This document shows, one piece after another, positions 36,449 to 44,847 of a DNA stretch of 64,000 bases. The position numbers were made by a program, and so were the translations under genes. Below the pieces are notes generated by a model that saw only the letters and a program-made list of their open reading frames with translations, ran no database searches and was not told the DNA's origin. The stretch's first letter is position 1. Each line of letters starts with the position of its first letter. The DNA comes from Herbaspirillum sp. DW155 (GTDB taxonomy: Bacteria; Pseudomonadota; Gammaproteobacteria; Burkholderiales; Burkholderiaceae_D), in contig NZ_AP029028.1 in assembly GCF_037076565.1 (NCBI RefSeq), positions 2,232,001 through 2,296,000 on the forward strand, written 5' to 3'.

Positions 36449-38502
36449 TGACGATGATTTCCTCCGTGGGCAATGACGATCTGGCATGCTGTTCGGCACT
36501 GCTGGACGCCGTGCAGAACCTGCAGGGCATGGCTCTGTACGCGGCGCTCGGGGGGATTGCTTCCGGTTTCTTGAAGCGCCCGGGTGGACGCTATCTGGTC
36601 AGCGCTCCGCCTGAGGTGGCCGAGGGGATATGCCAGGCAGTGCAGTACGAGGGCGCCCAATTCGGCTACTTCGTCTTTCCGCCGCTGACCCGTCCCTACA
36701 CCGAGCATGAGCGCAACCGCCTGGGCTTGCTGGCGTCCTTCCTCGGACGCCTGATGCAGCGCCGCGCCGAGACCGAGAAGCGCGCCCGTTCACTGGATCA
36801 GATCGAGGCCAAGCTGGAACAGCAGGCGCAGATCCTGAACCAGATGCATGAGTCGGTCATCACCATGGACCCGGCCGGCTTCATCACCAGCTGGAACCGC
36901 GGTGCCGAGCAACTGTTCGGCTACAGCGCACAGGAAGCCATCGGCCGCAACGTGCTCTTCCTCTACGAGAACGAGGAGGAGGAAGACTCCCTGCGCGACC
37001 TGTTCCTGGAGCAGGGTGGCCGCGAGATGGAGGTGCGCCGCCGCAAGAAGTCCGGCGAGGTGTTCTGGGCCAGCCTGTCGCTGTCGGTCATGCGTGACCA
37101 GAGCGGCCACGCCATTGGCCTGATCGGCTATCTCAACGACATCACCGAGCGCAAGAACGCCGAAAAGCTGATCCATCATCTGGCTTACTATGACGCCCTG
37201 ACCGGCCTGCCCAACCGTACCTTGCTCACGCGCACCGTGGATCAGGCGCTTACCGAGGCCCGCCACGAGGACATGCATGGCTGCGTGATGTTTGTCGACC
37301 TGAACCGCTTCAAGCCCATCAACGACACGCTGGGTCACGTGGCCGGCGACATGCTGCTGGTGGAAGTGGCCATCCGCCTGCGCCGCGCATTGCGCGAGCA
37401 GGATCTGGTGGCGCGCCTGGGTGCGGATGAATTCGCGGTGGCGCTGTTCGACATCGACAAGGATTACCATCCCGGCTTCGTCGCCCAGAAGCTGCTGGGC
37501 GTGTTCGATGAACCTTTCTTCATCGATGGCCACGAGCTGCGCGTAGGCGCCAGCATCGGCGTGAGCATGTATCCGGAAGACGCCAGCGACACCGAGACCC
37601 TGCTGCGCCTGGCCGACATCGCCATGTACCGGGCCAAGCAGGGTGGCGACAACAACGAAGGCGGCTACGTCTATTACAGCGAAGAGATGAACCGCAACAC
37701 GCTGGATGTGTTGCGCATCGAAACGGGCCTGCTGCACGCCTTCGAATACGACGAATTGCTGCTGTACTACCAGCCCAAGGTGGATATGAACACCCTGGCC
37801 ATCACCGGCGGCGAAGCACTGGTGCGCTGGCAGCATCCAGAGCGCGGTTTGCTGTTGCCGGGCGAGTTCATCCCCATTGCGGAAGAAACGGGCCTGATCG
37901 TGCAGCTCAGCGATTGGGTGCTGGACGCCGTGTGTCGCCAGGCCCGCTCCTGGAAGGATGCCGGCCTGCCGCCGGTCCGCATCGCCCTGAACGTGACGGC
38001 GCGCGAGTTCACCCGCTCGCTGCCGGATCGCGTGCGTGCTGCCTTGAACCGTCACTCTCTCAGCGGCGACTGGCTGGAGCTGGAAATCACCGAGAGCATG
38101 CTGATGCACAGCACCGACCGCGTTATCTCCATCATGGAAAAGATCTGCAGCCTGGGCATCACGATTTCGCTGGATGACTTTGGTACCGGCTATTCCAGCC
38201 TGTCTTACCTGAAGCGCTTCCCCATCAACACGCTCAAGATCGACCGTTCCTTCACCATGGGCATCCCCGACGATACCAATGACTGCGCCATTGCCAGCGC
38301 CATCATCGGCATCGCCAAGCAACTGCGCCACAAGGTCATTGCCGAAGGGGTGGAGACCGAGAAGCAATTCAACTTCCTGCGCGAAGCCGGCTGCAATGAA
38401 CTGCAGGGCTTCCTGTTTTCACGTCCGATTCCGGCAGCCGACTTCCATGCCATGTTGCTGGAAGGGCGCAAGCTCAATGTAATGCCGGATGCTGCGGCAT
38501 AG
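36448..38502 (+). CDS. PAS-GGDEF-EAL protein, probable cyclic-di-GMP phosphodiesterase
   Basis: A 684-residue cytoplasmic protein. It has a poorly conserved sensory region (1-125), a coiled-coil, a PAS domain (about 130-255), then GGDEF (255-425) and EAL (430-684). The GGDEF loop is RLGADEF (about 324-328), so cyclase activity is doubtful, but the I-site RxxD (REQD) is kept. The EAL domain looks catalytic: GGEALVRW (about 453-460), LNVTARE, EITES, SLDDFGTGYSSLSYL, LKIDRSF and AEGVET. Net role is probably cyclic-di-GMP hydrolysis with GGDEF as a regulatory GTP site. Translationally coupled to the HDOD gene upstream. Confidence 0.9.
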   Translation: MTMISSVGNDDLACCSALLDAVQNLQGMALYAALGGIASGFLKRPGGRYLVSAPPEVAEGICQAVQYEGAQFGYFVFPPLTRPYTEHERNRLGLLASFLGRLMQRRAETEKRARSLDQIEAKLEQQAQILNQMHESVITMDPAGFITSWNRGAEQLFGYSAQEAIGRNVLFLYENEEEEDSLRDLFLEQGGREMEVRRRKKSGEVFWASLSLSVMRDQSGHAIGLIGYLNDITERKNAEKLIHHLAYYDALTGLPNRTLLTRTVDQALTEARHEDMHGCVMFVDLNRFKPINDTLGHVAGDMLLVEVAIRLRRALREQDLVARLGADEFAVALFDIDKDYHPGFVAQKLLGVFDEPFFIDGHELRVGASIGVSMYPEDASDTETLLRLADIAMYRAKQGGDNNEGGYVYYSEEMNRNTLDVLRIETGLLHAFEYDELLLYYQPKVDMNTLAITGGEALVRWQHPERGLLLPGEFIPIAEETGLIVQLSDWVLDAVCRQARSWKDAGLPPVRIALNVTAREFTRSLPDRVRAALNRHSLSGDWLELEITESMLMHSTDRVISIMEKICSLGITISLDDFGTGYSSLSYLKRFPINTLKIDRSFTMGIPDDTNDCAIASAIIGIAKQLRHKVIAEGVETEKQFNFLREAGCNELQGFLFSRPIPAADFHAMLLEGRKLNVMPDAAA

Positions 38503-38801
38503 GGTGGCATAGGGCGGCATCGTCTGCCGCCTCCAATGATCCGTGATGCCTTTGTCGGGCCCGCCTGTGTTGCCCGGCTTGTTGCTGCCTTTCCTTGCAT
38601 TTGCGCGTTGTCCTCCGCCGGGGCGACTCCTGTCCGCTAGTTCGTGTGACAATCAAATGCATATTCTTTGGGCATTCTCTCGAATCTTTTCGGTCTGATG
38701 GGAGAATATTGTCCAGATTTCATCGCCGATTTCGCCGCTTTCCGGCGACCCGTGGCGTCAGTGTCTATTCTTCACCCTTCGTTCAACCAAGGAGAATGAT
38801 T

Positions 38802-39338
38802 ATGAAACGAGCTATTGCACTGCTGGCCCTGATGGCTGGCGCATCTGTGGCCTCCGCCACCCTGGCGGCCGAGGCGCCGGTCAAGGTGGCGCTGAACCTG
38901 GTCAATGCACAGGGCGTGGCGTCCCCGGCGGGAGAGGTCACCATCAGCGAGACCCCCTATGGATTGTTGTTCCAGCCGGCGCTGACGGGCTTGCCGGCGG
39001 GTGTGCATGGCTTCCATGTGCATCAGAATCCTTCCTGCGCGCCGCTGGAGAAGGACGGCAAGATGGAGCCGGCCCTGGCCGCAGGCGGACATTGGGATCC
39101 GCAAAAGACCGGCAAGCACGAGGGCCCTTATGGCGACGGGCACCTGGGCGATCTGCCGGCCCTGTACGTCACGGCGGATGGCAAGGCCGATTATCCGGTG
39201 CTGGCGCCGCGCCTGAAGACCTTGGCCGAAGTCCGTGGACATGCGCTGATGGTGCATGTGGGCGGAGACAATCACTCGGATCATCCGGCGGCGCTGGGTG
39301 GCGGGGGTGTGCGGTTGGCGTGTGGGGTGATCCAGTAA
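38802..39338 (+). CDS. sodC: Periplasmic Cu/Zn superoxide dismutase
   Basis: A 178-residue precursor with a signal peptide ([20 protein letters not shown], cleaved near LAAEA). The copper and zinc ligands are visible in [17 protein letters not shown] and the C-terminal [10 protein letters not shown] conserved disulfide pair is C in NPSCAP and C in RLACGVIQ. I chose the ATG at 38802 (AAGGAG eight bases upstream) over an in-frame ATG two codons earlier. It protects the envelope against extracytoplasmic superoxide. Single gene. Confidence 0.96.
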   Translation: MKRAIALLALMAGASVASATLAAEAPVKVALNLVNAQGVASPAGEVTISETPYGLLFQPALTGLPAGVHGFHVHQNPSCAPLEKDGKMEPALAAGGHWDPQKTGKHEGPYGDGHLGDLPALYVTADGKADYPVLAPRLKTLAEVRGHALMVHVGGDNHSDHPAALGGGGVRLACGVIQ

Positions 39339-39590
39339 GCAGGCCGCGCGCCTGTGCCTGAGGGGCCTCAGTGCCGGCCCCGCAGGCTCAGGCCTGCTGG
39401 CGGGCGCGAATATCGCGCAGGATCTTTTGCGGGGATTCGCCCAGTACCTCGGCAAAGGCGTGCCGAGGCCGGTCTGTATGGCAACGCATAAATGCCGTGG
39501 CGAGATTGGCTGATCTTGCTGGGGATTCTTATAGGCTCTTTCAAGTGAAAGAGGCACCCCTAAGAGTGACACCAACATCGAAGAACCAAT
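39339..39590. other. Gap between sodC and tRNA-Ser terminator
   Basis: About 250 bp holding only the doubtful short frame at 39388-39489. No hairpin follows sodC that I can recognise. Confidence 0.4.
39388..39489 (-). CDS. Short ORF, possible C-terminal gene remnant next to tRNA-Ser
   Basis: A 33-codon frame reads MRCHTDRPRHAFAEVLGESP and ends KILRDIRARQQA. The second half looks like the end of a real protein (Ala/Leu helix plus a charged tail), but I cannot name the family. There is no ribosome-binding site in front of the ATG. It may be a remnant downstream of the tRNA, a common integration neighbourhood, or chance. Confidence 0.25.
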   Translation of the reverse strand: MRCHTDRPRHAFAEVLGESPQKILRDIRARQQA

Positions 39591-39617
39591 AAAAAAGCCC
39601 CTGTAAAACAGGGGCTT
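39591..39617 (-). terminator. Terminator of tRNA-Ser
   Basis: On the minus strand AAGCCCCTG pairs with CAGGGGCTT around TTTTA, followed by four further T. It lies 10 bp beyond the tRNA 3' CCA. Confidence 0.9.
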
Positions 39618-39626
39618 AGTAATGCT

Positions 39627-39720
39627 TGGCGGAGACGGAGGGATTCGAACCCTCGATACAGGTTTAAGCCCGTATGCTTCCTTAGCAGGGAAGTGCCTTC
39701 GACCACTCGGCCACGTCTCC
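39627..39720 (-). tRNA. serX: tRNA-Ser (anticodon GCU)
   Basis: A 94-nt class II tRNA with encoded CCA. The acceptor GGAGACG pairs with CGTCTCC, followed by discriminator G and CCA. The anticodon loop CTGCTAA gives GCU (reads AGC/AGU). The variable arm is long (CATACGGGCTTAAACCTGTAT region), and the T-loop GGTTCGAATCC is canonical. Terminated by a hairpin just downstream. The gene symbol is a generic one and may differ by annotation. Confidence 0.95.
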
Positions 39721-39864
39721 ACACTGAAGGCTGTTGTCGCATTGCTGCGTTGCCTCAGCGAAGACCGAGATAATATCTTCTCATTTGCATCCGGTCAACA
39801 GTGGTCTTGCAAAAAATCACCGTTTTTTCAGCCATGCGGTCTTCGCCTTGTATCGGCGCGCGAT

Positions 39865-41118
39865 TTACTTGGCGCTGTCCAGGTCAAATGCCTTGTGCAG
39901 GGCGCGCACGGCCAGTTCCATGTACTTCTCGTCGATCAGCACCGAGATCTTGATTTCCGAAGTGGAGATCATCTGGATGTTCACGCCTTCTTCGGACAGG
40001 GTGCGGAACATCTGCGAAGCGATACCCACGTGGCTGCGCATGCCCACGCCCACCACCGAGACCTTGGAGACCTTGGTGTCGCCGTTGATGGCAGCTGCAC
40101 CGATGTGCGCCTTCACGCTGCTGTTCAACACTTCCACGGCCTTGGCGTATTCGCCGCGCGGCACCGTGAAAGTGAAGTCGGTCTTGCCTTCCACCGACTG
40201 GTTCTGGATGATCATGTCCACTTCGATGTTGGCGTCGGCCACCGGGCCCAGGATCTGGTAGGCGATGCCCGGACGGTCGGGCACGCCCAGCACGGTGATC
40301 TTGGCTTCGTCGCGGCTGAAGGCGATGCCGGTGATGGTTGCTTGTTCCATGTTCTTGTCTTCCTCAAACGAAATCAGGGTGCCGGAGGCGGCTTCTTCGG
40401 CCAGCGGCGTGAGCGGGTCGGTCAGCGACGACAGCACGCGGGTCGGCATCTTGTAGTTGCCGGCGAATTCCACGGAGCGGATCTGCAGGACCTTGGAACC
40501 CAGGGAGGCCATTTCCAGCATCTCCTCGAAGGTCACGGTCTTCAGGCGCCGGGCATCGCTCACCACGCGCGGGTCGGTGGTGTAGACACCATCCACGTCG
40601 GTGTAGATCAGGCATTCGGCAGCCTTCATGGCCGCGGCCACGGCCACGGCCGAAGTGTCCGAGCCGCCACGGCCCAGGGTGGTGATGTTGCCGTCGGCGT
40701 CCACGCCCTGGAAGCCGGTGATGATGACGATCTTGCCGGCATTCAAATCCTTGCGGACCTTGGCATCATCGATGGAGCGGATGCGCGCCTTGGTGAAGGC
40801 CGAATCGGTCTTGATGGGAACCTGCCAGCCAGCGTAGGACACGGCCTGCTTGCCCAGCGCCTGCAGGGCGATGGCCAAGAGCGCCACCGAGACCTGTTCG
40901 CCGGTGGAGGCCAGCATGTCCAGCTCGCGGCCGTCGGGCTGGGCCATGATTTCCTTGGCCATGCCCAGGAGGCGGTTGGTTTCACCAGACATCGCCGAGG
41001 GCACGACAACGATCTGATGGCCGGCGTCGTGCCATTTGGCAACGCGCTTTGCGACATTCTGGATGCGCTCGATTGAGCCCATCGAGGTGCCGCCGTATTT
41101 GTGAACGTATAAAGCCAT
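39865..41118 (-). CDS. lysC: Aspartate kinase
   Basis: A 417-residue monofunctional aspartokinase, first step toward lysine, methionine, threonine and diaminopimelate. The N-terminal nucleotide/aspartate site is HKYGGTSMGS (residues 6-15), with STGEQVSVALLAIALQ and GRGGSDTSAVA. Two C-terminal ACT domains (from about 265) form the allosteric site, as in the lysine/threonine-sensitive class. An internal ATG may give a separate beta subunit, as in many such genes, but I cannot show it. Single gene next to tRNA-Ser. Confidence 0.96.
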   Translation of the reverse strand: MALYVHKYGGTSMGSIERIQNVAKRVAKWHDAGHQIVVVPSAMSGETNRLLGMAKEIMAQPDGRELDMLASTGEQVSVALLAIALQALGKQAVSYAGWQVPIKTDSAFTKARIRSIDDAKVRKDLNAGKIVIITGFQGVDADGNITTLGRGGSDTSAVAVAAAMKAAECLIYTDVDGVYTTDPRVVSDARRLKTVTFEEMLEMASLGSKVLQIRSVEFAGNYKMPTRVLSSLTDPLTPLAEEAASGTLISFEEDKNMEQATITGIAFSRDEAKITVLGVPDRPGIAYQILGPVADANIEVDMIIQNQSVEGKTDFTFTVPRGEYAKAVEVLNSSVKAHIGAAAINGDTKVSKVSVVGVGMRSHVGIASQMFRTLSEEGVNIQMISTSEIKISVLIDEKYMELAVRALHKAFDLDSAK

Positions 41119-41641
41119 AGGGATAAAAATAGGTGGCCCGACTTTGACAAGAAACCCTTAGCTAGGCCGGAAGGAACAAACCCTTGACTTTACATGCGGT
41201 GCGCAAAAAGCTCAAGGGAAAGCTTGATCTGGCACGACTTTGCGGGGAATTTTGCATGTGGCGACGCAGCAAAAATGAGCGTCGGCAAGCGGCTGTCTGC
41301 ACGATTTGCCAGGCTCAGGCGGTGAGAATGCGCAGGCCGTGCACCAAGGGCGGGATAAGTGAAGAAAAAGGGGATGCGAGAAGAGGCAGGGTGAAGGCTG
41401 GTGCACCAGCTGTCATGCGCCCGGTCATTCATGGCGGCATGGCAGGTGGTGCTGCGGTACTTGAAACTTCGGTACTGCGGGTGAGACGCTAAGGTAGTGC
41501 TGGTTCCCGGCAAGCTGGTTCAGACGCAGGCGGCGGGCATTCGTTCGCGCTCATTCAGGTTCGGCGCGGGGCATGCTCCGGTGCGGAACGCGGCCATGAG
41601 GGAATCGGTCCATCCATTGTCCGGATGCAGATCGGTTCCGA
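41119..41641. other. Long gap upstream of lysC without a recognised gene
   Basis: About 520 bp. Short frames on both strands are Arg/Pro-rich and lack ribosome-binding sites. I see no recognisable lysine riboswitch, insertion-sequence end or clear terminator. An imperfect inverted word around GTACTTGAAACTTCGGTAC (41458-41476) is the only structure noted. Confidence 0.4.
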
Positions 41642-41920
41642 TCAGGCGCCGGTGTAGAGGTTTTGCGAGGCACCGTTGGCCTGTTGCACCTGCTTTTCGA
41701 TATCCTGGCGGCTCAGTTGCGAGGGAGCCTGGCGAATGAAGGGATATTCATTGCGCGAGACGATCTCGTGATTGGCCTGGGCGCGTTGCAGTTCGGCCTT
41801 CACGTCGGCGCGGGTCTGGGTCGAGTGGAACGGGGTTTCCGGAGGATACGGTGCTTCAGCCATGGCGGCACCGGCAGCAGCCAGCAGGGAGGCGGCAACG
41901 ACGATATTCTTGATGTTCAT
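41642..41920 (-). CDS. Small secreted DUF4148 protein
   Basis: A 92-residue protein with a Sec signal (MNIKNIVVAASLLAAAGAAM, cleavage after AMA) and a mature part of about 71 residues including SRNEYPF and the TRADVKAELQRAQANHEI segment. That is the DUF4148 signature, an abundant secreted family in Burkholderiales with unknown function. Periplasmic. Divergent from a LysR gene, which might regulate it. Confidence 0.88.
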   Translation of the reverse strand: MNIKNIVVAASLLAAAGAAMAEAPYPPETPFHSTQTRADVKAELQRAQANHEIVSRNEYPFIRQAPSQLSRQDIEKQVQQANGASQNLYTGA

Positions 41921-42158
41921 GATAGTGTCCTCTGTTCAGGTAAGTGGGGGTCTTCTTCTCCAGAGGCCGGCAAGTCGGTGCTCTCCTTGTGGGAAAGCCC
42001 ACTCGTGGGCCCTCTGGCGAAGCCGGCAGGCGTCTTGCATGTTGCTGTGCTGCAGTGCGCCAACCGATGCATGAAGTGTAAATATTGCGAAGACGAAGAA
42101 AAATAGGTTTAATCGGAATTGACTATTTCTCTTTGTGGAACAATCAAGGGCTTGAAAA

Positions 42159-43070
42159 ATGGATCGTCTGCAATCAATGCGGGTGTTTGCGAAGGTGGTG
42201 GAGCAGGGCAGTTTCGTGCGCGCGGCCGAGTTGCTGGAGATTTCCAATGCGGTGGCCACCCGCTTCATTGCTGATCTGGAAGCCCATCTGGGCACGCGTC
42301 TGCTCAACCGGTCGACCCGCCGGCTTTCCCTCACCGAGGCCGGGCAGGCCTATCTGGAGCGGGTACGCATGATCCTGGCCGAGGTCGATGATGCCGAGGC
42401 GCTGGTGTCGCTGGAGACCAAACGCCCGGCGGGCACCCTGGCGATCTATTCCAATGCCGGTTTCGGGCAGTCGCAGCTGGGTGAGATGCTGGCCGCCTAT
42501 GCCGAGGCCTACCCGGAGGTGGGGCTGGACATCCACCTCTCGGACCGCTCCATCGATCTGGTGGAAGAGGGCATCGATATCGGATTCTTCAGTAGCATGC
42601 AGAAGTTCGATGCCAGCATGATCGTGCGACAGCTGGGTGTAGCCAAGGTGATCCTTTGTGCTTCACCTGCCTACGTGGCCCGCGCCGGTGCGCCCGAGCA
42701 GCCCGAAGATCTGTCCCGGCACAGCTGCCTGAACTTCTCGCATGAATATTTGCGCCATCACTGGCATGTCAATACCGAGGGTGGCGTGATGGATGTGCCC
42801 ATCGTCAGCAAGGTGGTGTCCAACAGCGGGGTGCTTTTGCGCGACCTGGCGCTGGCCGGCATGGGCATCGCGTTGCGGCCTTCCTATTCGCTCGGGGATG
42901 ACCTGCGCTGTGGCAAGCTGGTGCAGGTGTTGCCGGGCTTCGATATGGGCCAGGTGGTCATTTCGATGGTCTATCCGAGCCGCCGGCTGTTGTCGGCCAA
43001 GGTGCGCAGCTTTGCCGATTTCGTCAGCGCGCGCTTTCCGCATCCGGAAACCGATCCCTGGCTGGGCTGA
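42159..43070 (+). CDS. LysR-family transcriptional regulator
   Basis: A 303-residue LysR regulator. It has the helix-turn-helix MDRLQSMRVFAKVVEQGSFV with SNAVATRFIADLEAHLGTRL, and an effector domain from about 90. The effector region keeps the usual ILCASPAYVARAGAP and AGMGIALRPSYSL motifs. Standard length. Its N-terminus resembles the regulator at 1798 (DTLQNMRVFTRVVEAGSF), suggesting a common subgroup. Possible targets are itself and the divergent DUF4148 gene. Confidence 0.9.
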   Translation: MDRLQSMRVFAKVVEQGSFVRAAELLEISNAVATRFIADLEAHLGTRLLNRSTRRLSLTEAGQAYLERVRMILAEVDDAEALVSLETKRPAGTLAIYSNAGFGQSQLGEMLAAYAEAYPEVGLDIHLSDRSIDLVEEGIDIGFFSSMQKFDASMIVRQLGVAKVILCASPAYVARAGAPEQPEDLSRHSCLNFSHEYLRHHWHVNTEGGVMDVPIVSKVVSNSGVLLRDLALAGMGIALRPSYSLGDDLRCGKLVQVLPGFDMGQVVISMVYPSRRLLSAKVRSFADFVSARFPHPETDPWLG

Positions 43071-43080
43071 GGCGCACGCT

Positions 43081-43509
43081 TCAGCCGATGACGTCCGCGA
43101 GCTTGTCCAGCAGGGCGCACTCTTGTTGCCAGCTGCGGCGTTCGGCGGTACTGGCGGCTTCGCGTTGCAGCTCGGCATCGCTCTTGTCGAGCTGGGCCAG
43201 CAGGATGCGTTCGGCCAGGCGGGTATCCGGTTCCATGGGACCGAAGAACGCCACGGTGGCACCGCGTTCGATCAGGAGGGTGGGGAAATTGTCGATGTCG
43301 AGATCACCGACCAGATCGGCCTGGTCTTCGATGTCGATCCAGACGAAATGGTGTTGCGGATAGCGTGCCGCCCAGGCCTGGAAGGCAGCTTCATATTCAC
43401 GGCAACTGCCGCACCAGTTCGCACACAGGCAGGCCACGACCCAGGTGTCGTTGCGAAGCGCCTCTGCAAGGTGGCGGCGATTGGTTTGGTCTAGTTTCAG
43501 GTAGGACAT
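43081..43509 (-). CDS. Thioredoxin-family protein
   Basis: A 142-residue cytoplasmic thioredoxin-like protein. The active site is CANWCGSCREY (WCGSC rather than WCGPC), near residues 30-40, and the cis-Pro segment is DNFPTLLIERG. No signal peptide or membrane helix is present. The C-terminal 40 residues form a helical extension beyond the thioredoxin fold. The change from Pro to Ser in the CXXC should alter its redox potential. Convergent with a LysR gene; partner unknown. Confidence 0.85.
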   Translation of the reverse strand: MSYLKLDQTNRRHLAEALRNDTWVVACLCANWCGSCREYEAAFQAWAARYPQHHFVWIDIEDQADLVGDLDIDNFPTLLIERGATVAFFGPMEPDTRLAERILLAQLDKSDAELQREAASTAERRSWQQECALLDKLADVIG

Positions 43510-43621
43510 GGCGCGGTTATTTTACCCCCCTTCGCAGCGCATGGTTTTGCGCTGCCGCACAAAGGCTCACGATAGACGCGAACGAACCGAACAATTGCGC
43601 GCCGCACGGTAAAATAGCGGG

Positions 43622-44350
43622 ATGTCCACGATTCTTGCCATAGAAACCTCCACCGAGCTGGCCTCGGCGGCCTTGCTCTACCGGGGCGAACTGATTGCGC
43701 GCCAGTCCGCCGGCGCCCAGACCCACTCCGATGCCATTCTCCCCATGATCCAGCAATTGCTGGCCGATGCCGGCCTGGCGCTATCGCAATGCGATGCGCT
43801 GGCCTTCGGGGTCGGGCCCGGCTCCTTCACGGGCGTGCGCACGGCCTGCGGCGTGGTGCAGGGGCTTGCCTTCGGGGCCGACCGGCCCGTAGTTCCTGTC
43901 ATTACCTTGGAGGCCGCAGCCCAGGCATGCCGCGACGAAGCGCCCGAGGCCGATGAGGTGCTGGCCATCCTCGACGCCCGCATGGGCGAAGTCTACTGGG
44001 CCCGTTACCGGGCCCGCGCCCAGGGCGGCTGGGATGTGCTGGCCGAACCGGCGCTGTCTTGCGCCGCCCAGGTGCCGGTCGATCACCGCCCCCACGCGTG
44101 CGGCAATGGTTTGTCGGTGTATGCCGGGCACTTCAGCGCTGACTTCTGTGCCGGCGCCTTTGCCTCCATCCATCCGCTGGCCATGCCTCATGCGCGCCAG
44201 GTGGCCAGGCTGGGGCAGGTGCATTTCAATGAGGGCGTAGCCTTGCCGGCGCAGCAGGCGCAGCAGGCGCAGCCGCTTTACCTGCGCAACAAGGTCGCCC
44301 TCACCACCGCCGAACGCGAAGTGCGCGATGCCGCCAAAGGTGCTGCATGA
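43622..44350 (+). CDS. tsaB: tRNA threonylcarbamoyladenosine protein TsaB
   Basis: A 242-residue ASKHA-fold protein needed with TsaD and TsaE for the t6A modification of tRNAs. Motifs include ILAIETSTELASAALLYRGE, the HSDAILPMI segment and FGVGPGSFTGVRTACGVVQG. Near the end there is a small CAG-rich repeat giving QQAQQAQ, an insertion before the last helix. It overlaps rimI by four bases, the standard tsaB-rimI pair. Confidence 0.95.
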   Translation: MSTILAIETSTELASAALLYRGELIARQSAGAQTHSDAILPMIQQLLADAGLALSQCDALAFGVGPGSFTGVRTACGVVQGLAFGADRPVVPVITLEAAAQACRDEAPEADEVLAILDARMGEVYWARYRARAQGGWDVLAEPALSCAAQVPVDHRPHACGNGLSVYAGHFSADFCAGAFASIHPLAMPHARQVARLGQVHFNEGVALPAQQAQQAQPLYLRNKVALTTAEREVRDAAKGAA

Positions 44351-44847
44351 GCATGGATGAACTGGCGCTGCCTCAGCCGGTCTTGCATCCGCGTTACGGC
44401 CGCCTGCACTTCGCGGCCATGGGCGCGAGCGACCTGGATGCGGTCGTGCGGATCGAAGAGGCCGTCTATTCCCATCCCTGGACCCGCGGCAATTTCCAGG
44501 ATTCGCTCTACAGCGGCTATCAGGCGCAGACGCTGCGTGACGGCCACGGCGAATTGCTGGGCTATTTCCTGGTGATGCTGGCCGTGGATGAGGCGCATCT
44601 GCTCAACATCAGCGTGGCCGCGCTGCATCAGCATCAAGGGCTGGGCCGCCTGCTGCTGGACCAGGCCACGGCAATGGCGCGCCAGCGCCACATGCGCACC
44701 ATGCTGCTGGAAGTGCGTGAATCGAACCTGCACGCGGCCAAGGTCTACCGCCAGTACGGCTTTTCCGAAATCGGCCGGCGCAAGAACTACTATCCCGCCG
44801 CCAATCAGACCCGAGAAGGGGCTATCGTCATGAGCCTGCCCTTATGA
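44347..44847 (+). CDS. rimI: Ribosomal protein S18 alanine N-acetyltransferase
   Basis: A 166-residue GNAT acetyltransferase. The acetyl-CoA loop is HQHQGLGRLLLDQATAMARQ and the RimI-specific end is LEVRESNLHAAKVYRQYGF followed by RKNYYP. It N-acetylates S18 and is coupled to tsaB by ATGA overlap. It also overlaps the uracil-DNA glycosylase gene by four bases, making a tightly packed operon. Confidence 0.95.
   Translation: MSMDELALPQPVLHPRYGRLHFAAMGASDLDAVVRIEEAVYSHPWTRGNFQDSLYSGYQAQTLRDGHGELLGYFLVMLAVDEAHLLNISVAALHQHQGLGRLLLDQATAMARQRHMRTMLLEVRESNLHAAKVYRQYGFSEIGRRKNYYPAANQTREGAIVMSLPL

Noticed and set aside
41190-41513. 107-codon frame upstream of lysC
   Set aside because: No ribosome-binding site and a composition like random GC-rich translation.
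41119-41641. Lysine riboswitch before lysC
   Set aside because: I looked for paired helices and a terminator switch near the start and found none that I could recognise.
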